Shown in pieces: positions 25,282 through 34,017 of a stretch of 64,000 nt of DNA (the first letter of the stretch is position 1; each line of letters begins with the position of its first letter). The stretch is from positions 1,089,011 to 1,153,010 of the forward strand of contig NZ_AZUR01000001.1 in the NCBI RefSeq assembly GCF_000527175.1. The letters are read 5' to 3'. The notes beneath the pieces are model-generated. The model did no database searches. It saw nothing but the letters and a program-made list of their open reading frames with translations, and was not told the origin of the DNA. Made by a program: the position numbers and the translations under genes. The stretch comes from Pseudogulbenkiania sp. MAI-1. Lineage in GTDB: Bacteria > Pseudomonadota > Gammaproteobacteria > Burkholderiales > Chromobacteriaceae.

Positions 25282-26273
25282 TGGACACCGTCAGCCACGC
25301 CTTGCTGGGTGCGGTGCTGGGCGGGGCGGTGACGCGCCAGGCCGAGCGCCGCGTCGCGATGATGGTGGGGGCGCTGGCGGCGGCGTTTCCCGACGTCGAC
25401 TTCGCACTGTTGCCGCTCGATCCCTATCGTTTCCATACCGAATGGCATCGCGGGCCCACCCATTCGCTGGTGTTGCTGCCGCTGTGGGCGGCGTTGCTGG
25501 CCTGGCTGCTACGCCGCCGCAGCGGGCTGCCGTTCCCCCGCCTCGCCGCGCTGTGCGCGCTGGCGCTGGCGTCGCACATCGGCTCGGACTGGATCACCGC
25601 CTACGGCATCCAGTTGTTCTATCCCTTGTCCCGCTACCGTGCCGGTGCGAGCCTGATTTTCGTGATCGACCCATGGTTCAGCGCTATCGTCGGCCTCGGC
25701 GCGCTGTTGGCGTGGTATTGGCGTACCGCCGCCTGGCTGGCGCTTGCCGGGCTGGCGGGCTACCTCGGCTGGCTGGCACAGCTCAAGGGCGAGGTGCTGG
25801 CGCAGGGGCGGGCAGTGTTGCGGGTGCAGGGGTTGGCCGACGCGCAGCTGGCGGCCTATCCCCAGCCGCTGTCGCCGCGCCATTGGTTGCTGATCGCGCA
25901 GCGCGGCGACCGCTACCACCTCGCCCGCGTGAGGCTGGACACCCGGGCCGGCGGCGTGCTGTGGCCGGGGCTGAGCGAGGCTTACCGCCCACTCGGTCAA
26001 TGGCGCTGGCAGAGTCTGCCGCGCTTCGGCTCGGCCGAGGCGTACATGCTGTGGCAGCTCCCGCAGCTGGAACCGTTCCGCCGCTTCGCCGCCCATCCCT
26101 ATGTGTACCGTCGCGACGCGGACGGCGCCTGCTACTGGTACAGCGACCTGGTGTTCACGCTGCCGGGGCAGACCCCGCCGTTCCGCTATGGCGTGTGCCG
26201 TGATGGTCGGGAGAGCTGGCGCCTGGCCGGGCTGAGGATGGGCAGTGTGAACGAACGTTACTGGGTGGAGTGA
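25281..26273 (+). CDS. Membrane-bound metal-dependent hydrolase, YdjM/DUF457 family
   Basis: The 330-aa protein starts MDTVSHALLGAVLGGAV, has PDVDFALLPLD, HRGPTHSLVLLPLW and SHIGSDWITAYG: the conserved His/Asp set of the DUF457 (YdjM/YfhO-like) membrane hydrolases, related to phospholipase-C-like zinc folds. Four to five membrane segments occupy residues 1-180; the C-terminal 150 residues are soluble. The activity is not established for the family, though some members are SOS-induced; no LexA box was seen here. Translation is coupled to the upstream regulator. Confidence 0.82.
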   Translation: MDTVSHALLGAVLGGAVTRQAERRVAMMVGALAAAFPDVDFALLPLDPYRFHTEWHRGPTHSLVLLPLWAALLAWLLRRRSGLPFPRLAALCALALASHIGSDWITAYGIQLFYPLSRYRAGASLIFVIDPWFSAIVGLGALLAWYWRTAAWLALAGLAGYLGWLAQLKGEVLAQGRAVLRVQGLADAQLAAYPQPLSPRHWLLIAQRGDRYHLARVRLDTRAGGVLWPGLSEAYRPLGQWRWQSLPRFGSAEAYMLWQLPQLEPFRRFAAHPYVYRRDADGACYWYSDLVFTLPGQTPPFRYGVCRDGRESWRLAGLRMGSVNERYWVE

Positions 26274-26348
26274 GCGGGGACTATAGTGCTTGCAAGATGG
26301 CTGGTGGAGGCCGGCCGTGACATCGGCTAAGGCGCGGGGAGGGAGCAC

Positions 26349-26780
26349 GTGATCGAGCTGAAAACGATCCGGCACAATTCGCCGGAGTACCTGGTTGCCA
26401 TCGCCTTGCGCGACGCCATCCTGCGCCGGCCGCTGGGGCTGAGTTTCAGTGCCGAGCAGTTGCAGGCGGAGTTCGACTCGCATCACCTTGGCTGTTATGT
26501 CGACGGGCAGCTGGTCGCCTGCCTGTTGCTGAAACCGATCAACGCCAGTCGGGTGCAAATGCGGCAAGTCGCCGTGGTCGGGGAGAGCCAGGGGCAGGGC
26601 CTTGGCCGCCGTTTGGTGGCGTACTCGGAAGAAGTCGCCCGCCAGCATGGCTTCCGGGAAATGTGGCTGCACGCGCGGGAGAGCGCCGTCCCGTTTTATG
26701 AGCGGCTCGGTTACCGCAAGGTGGGTGAGCGCTTCATCGAGGTGACGATTCCGCATTGGGAGATGATCAAGGCCTTGTGA
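26349..26780 (+). CDS. GNAT-family N-acetyltransferase
   Basis: The 143-aa protein has a single GNAT fold: QMRQVAVVGESQGQGLGRRL is the acetyl-CoA-binding motif A and VPFYERLGYRKVGE motif B. It starts with GTG at 26349 behind GGGAGGGAG. The size and ElaA/YjdJ-like shape do not reveal the acceptor substrate. It is preceded by a 75-bp gap with a TATAGT near 26282, suggesting its own promoter. Confidence 0.88.
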   Translation: MIELKTIRHNSPEYLVAIALRDAILRRPLGLSFSAEQLQAEFDSHHLGCYVDGQLVACLLLKPINASRVQMRQVAVVGESQGQGLGRRLVAYSEEVARQHGFREMWLHARESAVPFYERLGYRKVGERFIEVTIPHWEMIKAL

Positions 26781-26868
26781 TGGGCGTGACGGTGGGCTCG
26801 GTGTGCAGAGAGAATGGACTGCGCATGGCCTTCGCCCATCCAAGTACCTGCCGGGTCGAGGAGCAAGC

Positions 26869-27903
26869 ATGGAACTGAATCGAGGCCTACTGAACGAGGC
26901 GGCCGCCAGCGGGCTGATCAGCGAGCAGCAGGCGGAGCGGCTGTGGCAGTTCTTCCGCGAGCGCGGCCATGACACGCCGAGCTTCCGCGCCACGCACATC
27001 CTGTATTACTTCGGAGGCCTGATCGCCATCGGCGCCATGAGCCTGTTCATGACCCTGGGCTGGGAGCGCTTCGGCGGCTGGGGGCTGCTGCTGATCACGC
27101 TGGCCTACGCCGCGGCCGGCATCGGGCTGACGGAACACCTGTTGCGGCGCCGCCATCTGGCGATTCCGGCCGGCATCACCGCTACCTTCGTCGTTGTGCT
27201 CACTCCGCTCGCCGTCTACGGCCTGCAGCAGGGGATGGGCTGGTGGGCCGGCGATCGAACCTACCGCGATTATCACGTCTTCATCGACTGGCGCTGGATG
27301 ATGATGGAACTGGCCACGCTCGCCGCCGGCGCCGTCGCTTTGTGGCGCTACCAGCTGCCCTTCCTGGTGATGCCGATCGCCGTCACGCTGTGGTATCTGA
27401 GCATGGACCTGACGCCGTTTCTGTCCGGCGATCTCGATGCGGACTGGGAGCTGCGCAAGCTGGTGTCGCTGTATTTCGGCCTGGTGGTACTGCTGCTGGC
27501 GTTCTGGGTTGACATCCGTAGCCGGCGCGATCGGGATTTCGCCTTCTGGCTCTACCTGTTCGGCATGCTGGCGTTCTGGTGCGGGTTGTCGTTGATGCGC
27601 TCGGACAGCGAGCTGAACAAGTTTTTCTACCTGTGCATCAACCTGGCGCTGATCGTAATCGGCGCAGTGCTATCGCGCCGGGTGTTTGTGGTGTTCGGCG
27701 GGTTGGGCACGGCCGGTTACCTCGGCCATCTGGCCTACGACGTGTTCAAGGACAGCATGCTGTTCCCGTTCGTGCTGACGCTGCTCGGCTTGGGCGTGAT
27801 CTACCTCGGCATCGTCTGGCAGCGTCACGAGACGGCGATCAGCCAGCGGCTGCGCCAGCCGTTGCCGCTGCCGTTGCGCGAGTTGATCGAGCGGCGGCAT
27901 TAA
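26869..27903 (+). CDS. DUF2157 integral membrane protein
   Basis: The 344-aa protein begins with a soluble DUF2157-type helical segment (LLNEAAASGLISEQQAERL) followed by about nine membrane helices in pairs, and ends with a basic tail. DUF2157 proteins are widespread bacterial membrane proteins of unknown role. Start ATG 26869 (GAGGAGCAAG upstream) is chosen over an in-frame ATG or GTG 66 nt earlier. A hairpin terminator follows at 27982. Confidence 0.8.
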   Translation: MELNRGLLNEAAASGLISEQQAERLWQFFRERGHDTPSFRATHILYYFGGLIAIGAMSLFMTLGWERFGGWGLLLITLAYAAAGIGLTEHLLRRRHLAIPAGITATFVVVLTPLAVYGLQQGMGWWAGDRTYRDYHVFIDWRWMMMELATLAAGAVALWRYQLPFLVMPIAVTLWYLSMDLTPFLSGDLDADWELRKLVSLYFGLVVLLLAFWVDIRSRRDRDFAFWLYLFGMLAFWCGLSLMRSDSELNKFFYLCINLALIVIGAVLSRRVFVVFGGLGTAGYLGHLAYDVFKDSMLFPFVLTLLGLGVIYLGIVWQRHETAISQRLRQPLPLPLRELIERRH

Positions 27904-27981
27904 GGCGGCGGTGCGGGGCTCGCCGTGAGCGGAGCGGGGTGAGCGGACGACGGCTTCGGCCAAGGTTGGATGGAGGGAGTC

Positions 27982-28003
27982 GGCCCCGGCAGTGTCCGGG
28001 GCC
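27982..28003 (+). terminator. Hairpin terminator after the DUF2157 gene
   Basis: GGCCCCGG-cagtgt-CCGGGGCC, followed by TTTGCTATATTTT. The stem is strong while the T-run is broken. Confidence 0.6.
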
Positions 28004-28125
28004 TTTGCTATATTTTCAGGGCGCACGCGCGCCGCCCGACCTGTTGCGGTTCTGGTTCCCCTGTCGTGCGTCATCCACCGGCCACCGCGCCGGTTTCCCA
28101 AAAGAACACGCAAGGAAAAAGAACC

Positions 28126-28479
28126 ATGAGTGCCAATGCCATCTTCTTCGGCTGGAACCGCTCGCTGCCGGGGCGCGAGCGCCTGAGCGCCGAGCATTTC
28201 CAGGAGTTCGTGCAGTACCTCGCCGGCCTGCAGCAAGGCGGCAGCATCACCAGCTTCGAGCCGGTGTTCCTCGAGCCGCACGGCGGCGACCTGAACGGCT
28301 TCTTCCTGATCCGTGGCGAGCCGGCCAAGCTCGATGCGGTGCTGGCCAGCGACGAGTGGGTGACGCACATGACCCGCGCCATGCTGCACCTGGAGGGGTC
28401 CGGTGCGGTGCGCGGGCTGATGGGCGACCTGGTCCAGCAGCGCATGGCCTTGTGGACCGGGTTGCTGCCGTCGTCCTGA
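28126..28479 (+). CDS. Small dimeric alpha/beta-barrel-type protein of unknown function
   Basis: The 117-aa protein has two beta-alpha-beta units (FFGWNRSLPGRE...EFVQYLAGLQ, then ITSFEPVFLEPHGG and FFLIRGEPAKLDAVLASDEW), the pattern of dimeric ferredoxin-like barrels such as YCII or EthD. There is no catalytic signature. AAGGAAAAAG precedes ATG 28126. It is convergent with the MocR copy 2 gene, 11 bp away. Many similar stand-alone proteins have no assigned role. Confidence 0.7.
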   Translation: MSANAIFFGWNRSLPGRERLSAEHFQEFVQYLAGLQQGGSITSFEPVFLEPHGGDLNGFFLIRGEPAKLDAVLASDEWVTHMTRAMLHLEGSGAVRGLMGDLVQQRMALWTGLLPSS

Positions 28480-28490
28480 GGTAAGGCCGC

Positions 28491-29936
28491 TCAGCCCCCC
28501 GCCAGCTGCGTCGCCAGTTCGCCCACCCGCGCCAGCGCCGTAAGGTAGCGCTCGTCCAGCGGCTGGCAGCACGATAGCCGCAAGGCATTGCGGTAGCGCC
28601 CGCTGGGTGAGTAGAGCGGGCCGGGGGAGATGCTGATGCGCTCGGTGATGGCGGCGTGGAACAGCGCCACCGTGTCGCACTGCTCCGGCAGTTCCACCCA
28701 CAGCAGGAAGCCGCCGGAGGGGCGGGTGGCGCGGGTGCCGGCGGGAAAGTGGTCGGCGATCAGCGATCGCACCTTGTCGACGTGGACGGCGTAGCGGCGT
28801 TTGAGCGCGCGCAGGTGGTGGTCGTAGCCACCCGATTCCAGGAACAGCCCCAAGGTCTCGCTCAGCACCAGCGGCTCGGCGATCGAGGTGGCGAATTTCA
28901 GCTTGCGGATGGACTCGGTGAAGCGGCCGCCCTCCAGCCAGCCGACGCGGAAATCGGGCGCCAGCGTCTTGGTGTAGCTGGCGCAGACGATCACCCAGCC
29001 GTCGCGGTCGAAGGCCTTCACCGCCGGCTGCAGCGAGTCCGCGAACTGCAGTTCGGCGTACAGCGCGTCCTCGATCAGCGGCACGCGGTACCGGTTCACC
29101 AGCGCCGCCAGCCGTTTCTTGTTTTCCAGCGACATGGTGCAGCCCAGCGGATTGTGCACGTTGGGCATGGCGATGAGGGCGTTGAGGCGGCCCTCGGCCA
29201 GCAGCAGTTCCAGCGCGTCGAGCGACAGCCCCTGCTGCGGGTCGGTGGGGATCTCCACCGCCTTCAGCCCGAGGCTGGCGAACAGCGGCAGCAGGTTGAA
29301 GTAGGTCGGCGATTCGATACCGACGGTGTCGCCGTGGCGGGTGACGGCACGTAACGCCAGTTGCAGCGCCTCCATGCAGCCGTGGGTGAGGATGATGTCG
29401 TCCGGCTGCAGCGCCATGCCCAGCTCCAGCCCGCGCCGGGCGATCTGGGTGCGCAGCCGTTCCGAGCCGGGCGGCAGCGCGTAGGTGCTGACCAGGCCGG
29501 GGTTCTTGCGCAGCAATTGGCCCATCAGCCGCGCCAGCTTGGCGCCGGGGTAGAACTCGCCGCCGCGTGGGCAGGCCAGCGCCATGTCGATATAGCCGGG
29601 CGTCTGCTGCGCCTTGAGCGAGGCGCCGATCAGGTCGAGCACCGCGCCGTCGGTGCCGCGCGCCGGGCCGGCGGCCTGAGCGGTGCGGCGCGCCGGCAGC
29701 GGCAGGCGCGAGCGCACGTAGTAGCCCGATTGCGGCCGCGCTTCGATCAGACCCCGATCTTCCAGCACGCGGTAGGCCGCCACCACGGTGTTGAGGCTGA
29801 GGCGGCGGCTCTCGGCGGTGCGCCGCACCGACGGCAGGCGCGAGCCGGGCGGCAGCGTGCCGCGGCTGATCGCCAGCGACAGGTCTTCCGCCAGTTGCTG
29901 GTACAGGGTGAGAGTGGCCGAAGCGAGCGTTTCCAT
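28491..29936 (-). CDS. MocR-type regulator, copy 2
   Basis: The 481-aa protein has the same domain order as the 14261-15694 gene and is similar throughout: GntR helix-turn-helix (SRLPSVRRTAESRRLSLNTV), then the aminotransferase domain with NPLGCTM, LIEDALYAEL and the PLP lysine in ASYTKTLAPDFRVGW. It is divergent from a second LysE-family exporter. GGTGACA-type sites between the two differ from the copy 1 palindrome outside a shared ACTGT core, so the paralogues probably answer to different ligands. Start ATG 29936 (METLASATL) was chosen because the longer frame runs through the operator region. Confidence 0.92.
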   Translation of the reverse strand: METLASATLTLYQQLAEDLSLAISRGTLPPGSRLPSVRRTAESRRLSLNTVVAAYRVLEDRGLIEARPQSGYYVRSRLPLPARRTAQAAGPARGTDGAVLDLIGASLKAQQTPGYIDMALACPRGGEFYPGAKLARLMGQLLRKNPGLVSTYALPPGSERLRTQIARRGLELGMALQPDDIILTHGCMEALQLALRAVTRHGDTVGIESPTYFNLLPLFASLGLKAVEIPTDPQQGLSLDALELLLAEGRLNALIAMPNVHNPLGCTMSLENKKRLAALVNRYRVPLIEDALYAELQFADSLQPAVKAFDRDGWVIVCASYTKTLAPDFRVGWLEGGRFTESIRKLKFATSIAEPLVLSETLGLFLESGGYDHHLRALKRRYAVHVDKVRSLIADHFPAGTRATRPSGGFLLWVELPEQCDTVALFHAAITERISISPGPLYSPSGRYRNALRLSCCQPLDERYLTALARVGELATQLAGG

Positions 29937-29956
29937 GGCGGGGCAGGGGCGTAGAC

Positions 29957-30014
29957 GGTGACAGTGTCCATGATAGGCGAAGGTGACAATGCTACGGAAG
30001 TGGAAACTGTCACC
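29957..30014. promoter_or_regulatory. Triple half-site operator candidate for MocR copy 2
   Basis: GGTGACAGT (29957-29965) and GGTGACAAT (29982-29990) are direct repeats 25 bp apart; ACTGTCACC (30006-30014) is the exact reverse complement of the first. Direct repeats about two or more turns apart are the known recognition mode of MocR proteins such as GabR. Confidence 0.65.
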
Positions 30015-30100
30015 ATGACAATTTGCCATTGTTGAGGCTGTATCGTCTTGTGGGTGCTGGGTAGCATGGTGTATCCACCCATCGCTGAAGGAGCACTGTC

Positions 30101-30712
30101 ATGCCCGAGCTGCCCTTGCTGACCTATTTCGCCGTGATGTCGATCACCCCCGGCCCCAACAACCTGATGCTGGCCGCTTCCGGCGTCAACTTCGGCTTCC
30201 GCCGCACCGTGCCGCACATGCTCGGCATCAGCCTGGGCGTGGCGCTGCAGCTGTTCATCACCGCCGCCTTGCTGGCCTACGTCCTGAATGGTCTGAGCGC
30301 GCTGCGTCTGCCGCTCGGCGTGGCCGGCTGTCTCTACCTGCTGTGGCTGTCGTGGGGCATTCTGCGCGCCGGCCGCCCCGAGGCCGATAGCGAGGCCCGG
30401 CCGCTGGGTTTCTTCGGCGCCGCGCTGTTCCAGTGGCTCAACCCCAAGGCCTGGGTGATGGTGATCAACACCTCCATCCTGTTCGCCCCCGAGGCCGGTC
30501 AGGTGCTGTGGACGGCGGCGCTGTTGAGCCTGGCCTGCGCGCTGGTGAACCTGCCCTGCATCGGGGTGTGGGCCTGGACCGGCGACCGGCTGCGCCGCTG
30601 GCTGGACGGCGAGCGGGCGCGCCGGCTGTTCAACACCGTCATGGCCGTGCTGATGGCCGGCACGGCGTTGTGGCTGCTGGCCGACGAAATCCGCCACGCC
30701 GGCGTGCTGTGA
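30101..30712 (+). CDS. LysE/RhtB family amino acid exporter, copy 2
   Basis: The 203-aa protein has six membrane segments and starts with the same family motif (SITPGPNNLMLAASGVNFG) and FQWLNPKAWVM as copy 1 at 15864. ATG at 30101 follows GAAGGAGCACTGTC. Substrate unknown; regulation by the divergent MocR is inferred from arrangement. Confidence 0.92.
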   Translation: MPELPLLTYFAVMSITPGPNNLMLAASGVNFGFRRTVPHMLGISLGVALQLFITAALLAYVLNGLSALRLPLGVAGCLYLLWLSWGILRAGRPEADSEARPLGFFGAALFQWLNPKAWVMVINTSILFAPEAGQVLWTAALLSLACALVNLPCIGVWAWTGDRLRRWLDGERARRLFNTVMAVLMAGTALWLLADEIRHAGVL

Positions 30713-30811
30713 ACGATGTCCGTTTTTGGCAGGGTGTTGTCCGTGGGCGGCCTCGTGGCAAGGCGGGGCGCCCGCTAAGCTGAGGGCTGTTTCCCACTGG
30801 AGATCAAGCCC

Positions 30812-31363
30812 ATGAGCAAGCCGAAGACCGCCCTGCTGGTGATCGACGTCCAGCAATCCTTCCTGCACCGTCCGTACTGGGACGACACCGAACTGCCGGC
30901 GTTCCGCCATCACCTGCAGGCGTTGATCGCCGGCGCCGAGGCGCGCGGCGTGCCGGTGGTCAACATCCTGCACGAGGACGGCGACGGCCCATTCTCCGCC
31001 GCCTCCGGGCTGGTCAAGCCGCTCGACTGGCTGAGCCACACGCCCGCCGCTACCTTCGTCAAGCACGTGCATAACGCCATCATCGGCTCCGGCCTGCAGG
31101 AGTGGCTGGACGAGCGCGGTATCACCCGGCTGGTGGTCAGCGGCATCCGCACCGAGCAGTGCTGCGAAACCACCACCCGCGTGGCGTCCGATCTCGGCTA
31201 CGAGGTGGATTTCGTCACCGACGCCACGTTGACCTTCGCCATGACGCACCCGGTCAGCGGCCGCACCTACAGCCCCGCCGAGATCCGCGAGAAGACCGAG
31301 CTGGTGCTCTCTGGCCGCTTCGCCCGCATCGCCAGCGTCGACGACGCGCTGGCGGCGATGTGA
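30812..31363 (+). CDS. Isochorismatase-like cysteine hydrolase
   Basis: The 183-aa protein has the catalytic triad of the family: Asp12 (LLVIDVQQSF), Lys84 (TFVKHVHN) and Cys117 or Cys118 (GIRTEQCCETT), with the cis-peptide VVSGI before it. Such enzymes hydrolyse amides or vinyl ethers (nicotinamide, N-carbamoyl compounds, isochorismate); the substrate is open. It begins a rightward run with DUF1272, an unknown gene, an EamA exporter and a GlxA regulator. Confidence 0.88.
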   Translation: MSKPKTALLVIDVQQSFLHRPYWDDTELPAFRHHLQALIAGAEARGVPVVNILHEDGDGPFSAASGLVKPLDWLSHTPAATFVKHVHNAIIGSGLQEWLDERGITRLVVSGIRTEQCCETTTRVASDLGYEVDFVTDATLTFAMTHPVSGRTYSPAEIREKTELVLSGRFARIASVDDALAAM

Positions 31364-31393
31364 GCTTGTCCACCCCGATACGGAGCCGACATC

Positions 31394-31702
31394 ATGCTGG
31401 AACTCAGACCGAGTTGTGAACACTGCAATACTCCGCTGCCGCCCGATTCGGTGGAGGCGCGCATCTGCAGCTTCGAATGCACCTTCTGCGCCCACTGTGT
31501 CGACGAGGTGCTGGGCAATGTCTGCCCGAACTGCGGTGGCGGCTTCGCGCCCCGGCCGATCCGACCGGCACGCGACTGGCGGCGCGGCAACCATCTCGGC
31601 AACTACCCGGCGGGCGAGCGGGTGGTCTACCGTCCGGTCGCTGTGGCGGCGCACGCGGAATTCGCCGCCTCGATCCGCACGCTGCCGCCCGAGCAGCGCT
31701 AG
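31394..31702 (+). CDS. DUF1272 cysteine-rich zinc-ribbon protein
   Basis: The 102-aa protein has MLELRPSCEHCNTPLPPDS, CSFECTFCAHCVDEVLGNVCPNCGG: paired CxxC motifs of the DUF1272 family, which should bind one or two zinc ions. The role is unknown. It lies 30 nt after the isochorismatase gene and 15 nt before the next. Confidence 0.88.
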   Translation: MLELRPSCEHCNTPLPPDSVEARICSFECTFCAHCVDEVLGNVCPNCGGGFAPRPIRPARDWRRGNHLGNYPAGERVVYRPVAVAAHAEFAASIRTLPPEQR

Positions 31703-31717
31703 AGGGAGGATGAAGCC

Positions 31718-32197
31718 ATGGCAGAGAACGTGTTCAAGCCAACCCCTTATCAACCCCGTCCGCTCGCCGTACGCGGCGTGCTGGCGGCGCCGGGCGGCTG
31801 GCGTCTCAAGCTGTACGACATCGCTTACGATGCCCTGCCGCTCGATGAGGCCCGCTTTGCCGCCGGCGTGGATGGCGCTCTGGCCGGGTTGCCGCAGCCG
31901 GCGTCGACGGCGCAGCGCCCCGGCGTCGGTGCGCTGATCCGTCACGCCGGGCGCGGTATGGCCTATCTGGTGTTAGTCTATTGGGATAACGAGAACGAGT
32001 GCCTGGTCCGGGTCTGGGTGCGCGACGAGAACGGCTGGCGTGCAGCATGCGGCGAGTCGTTCTGCGTGTGGGACCTTGCAGGTGATCTGGCACGAACGCG
32101 AGGCCTGTGTGCGCCATCTGCTGGCCGACGCGCCGGACGTGGACGGGTATCTCGCCGATACTCTGTGATCAATCGACTGGAGGCGACATGCCGTTGA
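31718..32197 (+). CDS. Conserved unknown protein with apparent 3' frameshift
   Basis: The frame as given is 159 aa, but its last ~40 residues (from near residue 120) use rare codons (CGA, TCT, GTA) and overlap the start of the next gene. Skipping one T of the TT at 32076-32077 yields WDLQVIWHEREACVRHLL and so on to a TGA at 32166-32168, with good codons and a stop 19 bp before the next ATG. The intact gene is therefore most likely 31718-32168, and the present sequence has either an assembly error or a true +1 mutation. The N-terminal part (ALIRHAGRGMAYLVLVYWDN) has no recognised family. Confidence 0.65.
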   Translation: MAENVFKPTPYQPRPLAVRGVLAAPGGWRLKLYDIAYDALPLDEARFAAGVDGALAGLPQPASTAQRPGVGALIRHAGRGMAYLVLVYWDNENECLVRVWVRDENGWRAACGESFCVWDLAGDLARTRGLCAPSAGRRAGRGRVSRRYSVINRLEATCR

Positions 32198-33093
32198 CCG
32201 ACATCGCCCAGGCGCTGGCCATCGTGCTGGTGTGGGGCGTCAATTTCGTGGTGATCAAGTGGGGCGTGGCCGATGTGCCGCCGCTGCTCCTGGGCGCGCT
32301 GCGCTTCACCCTGGCCGCGCTGCCGGCGGTGCTGTTCGTGCGCCGTCCGTCCGTGCCGTGGCGCTGGCTGGCGGTCTACGCGCTGACCGTCGGCGTCGGT
32401 CAGTTCGGCCTGCTGTTCTCCGCCATCAAGCTCGGCATGCCGGCCGGCCTCGCCTCCGTCGTCCTGCAGGCGCAAGCCTTCTTCACGCTGCTCTTGGCCT
32501 CGCTGGTGCTGGGCGAGCGCTGGAAGGCGGCGCAACTGGTGGGCCTGTTGTGCGCGCTGGCGGGGCTGGCGCTGATCGGCATCGGCAAGGGCGGCAGCAT
32601 GAGCGCGATCGGCTTCGCGCTGACGGTGGCGGCGGCGCTGAGTTGGGCCGCCTCCAACGTGGTGGTGCGGCTGATCGGCCGCGCCGGCTATCGCGTCGAG
32701 CCGCTCGGCCTGGTGGTGTGGTCGAGCCTGGTCCCGCCCGTGCCGTTCCTGCTGCTGTCGTACTGGCTGGAGGGCGGCGAGCGCATCGCCGACGCGCTCG
32801 GCCATTTCTCGCTGTCGTCCTTGCTGGCGGTGGCCTATCTCGCCTTCGTCGCCACGCTGTTCGGCTACGGCCTGTGGAGCCGGCTGCTGGCGCGCCACGC
32901 CGCCAACAAGGTGGCGCCGTTCTCGCTGCTGGTGCCGGTGGTGGGGCTGATCGCCGCCAGCCTGCTGTTGGGCGAGCGGCTGAGCGTCTGGCAGGCGGCC
33001 GGTAGCCTGCTGCTCCTGGGCGGGCTGGCGGTCAACGTGCTGGGCGAGCGCCTGCGCCAGTTCTGGCGCCAGAAGGAGGCGGCCCGTGCGTGA
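32188..33093 (+). CDS. EamA-family (DMT superfamily) transporter
   Basis: The 301-aa protein has ten membrane helices in two EamA repeats (VLVWGVNFVVIKWG near the start; ALSWAASNVVVRLIG opening the second half). DMT proteins of this type export metabolites or amino acids. GGAGGCGAC precedes ATG 32188. Its 3' end overlaps the GTG start of the GlxA regulator by 8 bp, so the two are translationally linked and the regulator likely governs this operon. Confidence 0.9.
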   Translation: MPLTDIAQALAIVLVWGVNFVVIKWGVADVPPLLLGALRFTLAALPAVLFVRRPSVPWRWLAVYALTVGVGQFGLLFSAIKLGMPAGLASVVLQAQAFFTLLLASLVLGERWKAAQLVGLLCALAGLALIGIGKGGSMSAIGFALTVAAALSWAASNVVVRLIGRAGYRVEPLGLVVWSSLVPPVPFLLLSYWLEGGERIADALGHFSLSSLLAVAYLAFVATLFGYGLWSRLLARHAANKVAPFSLLVPVVGLIAASLLLGERLSVWQAAGSLLLLGGLAVNVLGERLRQFWRQKEAARA

Positions 33094-34003
33094 GGTCTGT
33101 TTCGTATTGACGCCAGGCTTTCTGCTGCTCGACCTGGCCGGGCCGGCCGAGGCGTTCCGCATCGCCAACCAGTTCGGTGCCGAATTCACCCTGCGCCACC
33201 TTGGTATTGGCGACAGCGTGACCTCCTCGCTCGGCCTGCCGCTGGGCGGTATCGAGCCGCTGCCCGAGACCCTGGCCGACGGCACGCTGCTGGTGATTCC
33301 CGGCGTGACCGGCTCGGCCGAGGTGTACGACTGCGACGAGGCGCGCCGGATCGCGCGCTGGCTCGCCAGCCATGTCGACCCGCGCCGCCACCTGCTGGCG
33401 ACGGTCTGCTCCGGCGCCCTGCTGGCGGCGCGTGCCGGCCTGCTCGCCGGGCGTGACTGCACCACCCACCACGTCCATCTCGAGCACCTGCGCCAGTTCG
33501 ACCCGAGCGCCAAGGTGCGCGAGAACCGCGTGTTCGTCGAGGACGGCGCGGTGTTCAGCAGCGCCGGGGTGACCGCCGGCATCGACCTCGCGCTGCACCT
33601 GATCGCCCGGCTCGCCACCCCGGCGCTGGCGCGCGACGTGGCGCGCCACATGGTGGTGTACTTCCGCCGCTCGCCGCAGGACCCGGAACTATCGCCCTGG
33701 CTCAGCCACCGCAACCACCTGCATCCGGCCGTGCATCGCGCGCAGGACCTGATCGCCGGCGAGCCGGAGCAACCTTGGAGCGTGGACGCGCTGGCCGAGG
33801 CGGTGCATGTCAGCCCGCGCCATCTGGCGCGATTGTTCCGTCAGCATGCCGGGGTGTCGGTGCACGACTACCAGCAGCAGATCCGCCTCGCCCGGGCGCG
33901 GCAGTGGCTTGCCGCCGGCCTGTCGCGCGAGAAGGCGGCACTGTCGGCCGGCTTCTCGTCGGCGCGGCAGCTGGGGCGGGCCGAACGGCAATGCACACCG
34001 TAA
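33086..34003 (+). CDS. GlxA-family regulator (DJ-1/PfpI domain plus AraC DNA-binding domain)
   Basis: The 305-aa protein has an N-terminal class I amidotransferase-like domain (FVLTPGFLLLDLAGPAEAF; nucleophile-elbow Cys in TVCSGALLAARAG) and a C-terminal AraC pair of helix-turn-helix motifs (AEAVHVSPRHLARLFRQHAG and REKAALSAGFSSARQL). It starts with GTG inside the eamA 3' end. The second motif ends soon after (ERQCTP), slightly shorter than usual. Such regulators often activate catabolic or detoxification operons. A flagellar sigma-28 promoter begins 15 bp after its stop. Confidence 0.9.
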   Translation: MREVCFVLTPGFLLLDLAGPAEAFRIANQFGAEFTLRHLGIGDSVTSSLGLPLGGIEPLPETLADGTLLVIPGVTGSAEVYDCDEARRIARWLASHVDPRRHLLATVCSGALLAARAGLLAGRDCTTHHVHLEHLRQFDPSAKVRENRVFVEDGAVFSSAGVTAGIDLALHLIARLATPALARDVARHMVVYFRRSPQDPELSPWLSHRNHLHPAVHRAQDLIAGEPEQPWSVDALAEAVHVSPRHLARLFRQHAGVSVHDYQQQIRLARARQWLAAGLSREKAALSAGFSSARQLGRAERQCTP

Positions 34004-34017
34004 ACTCCCACGCCGGC

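Noticed and set aside
33940..34003. Frameshift at the end of the GlxA regulator
   Set aside because: The C-terminus is a little short, but no other frame continues the AraC domain convincingly, so truncation is not claimed.
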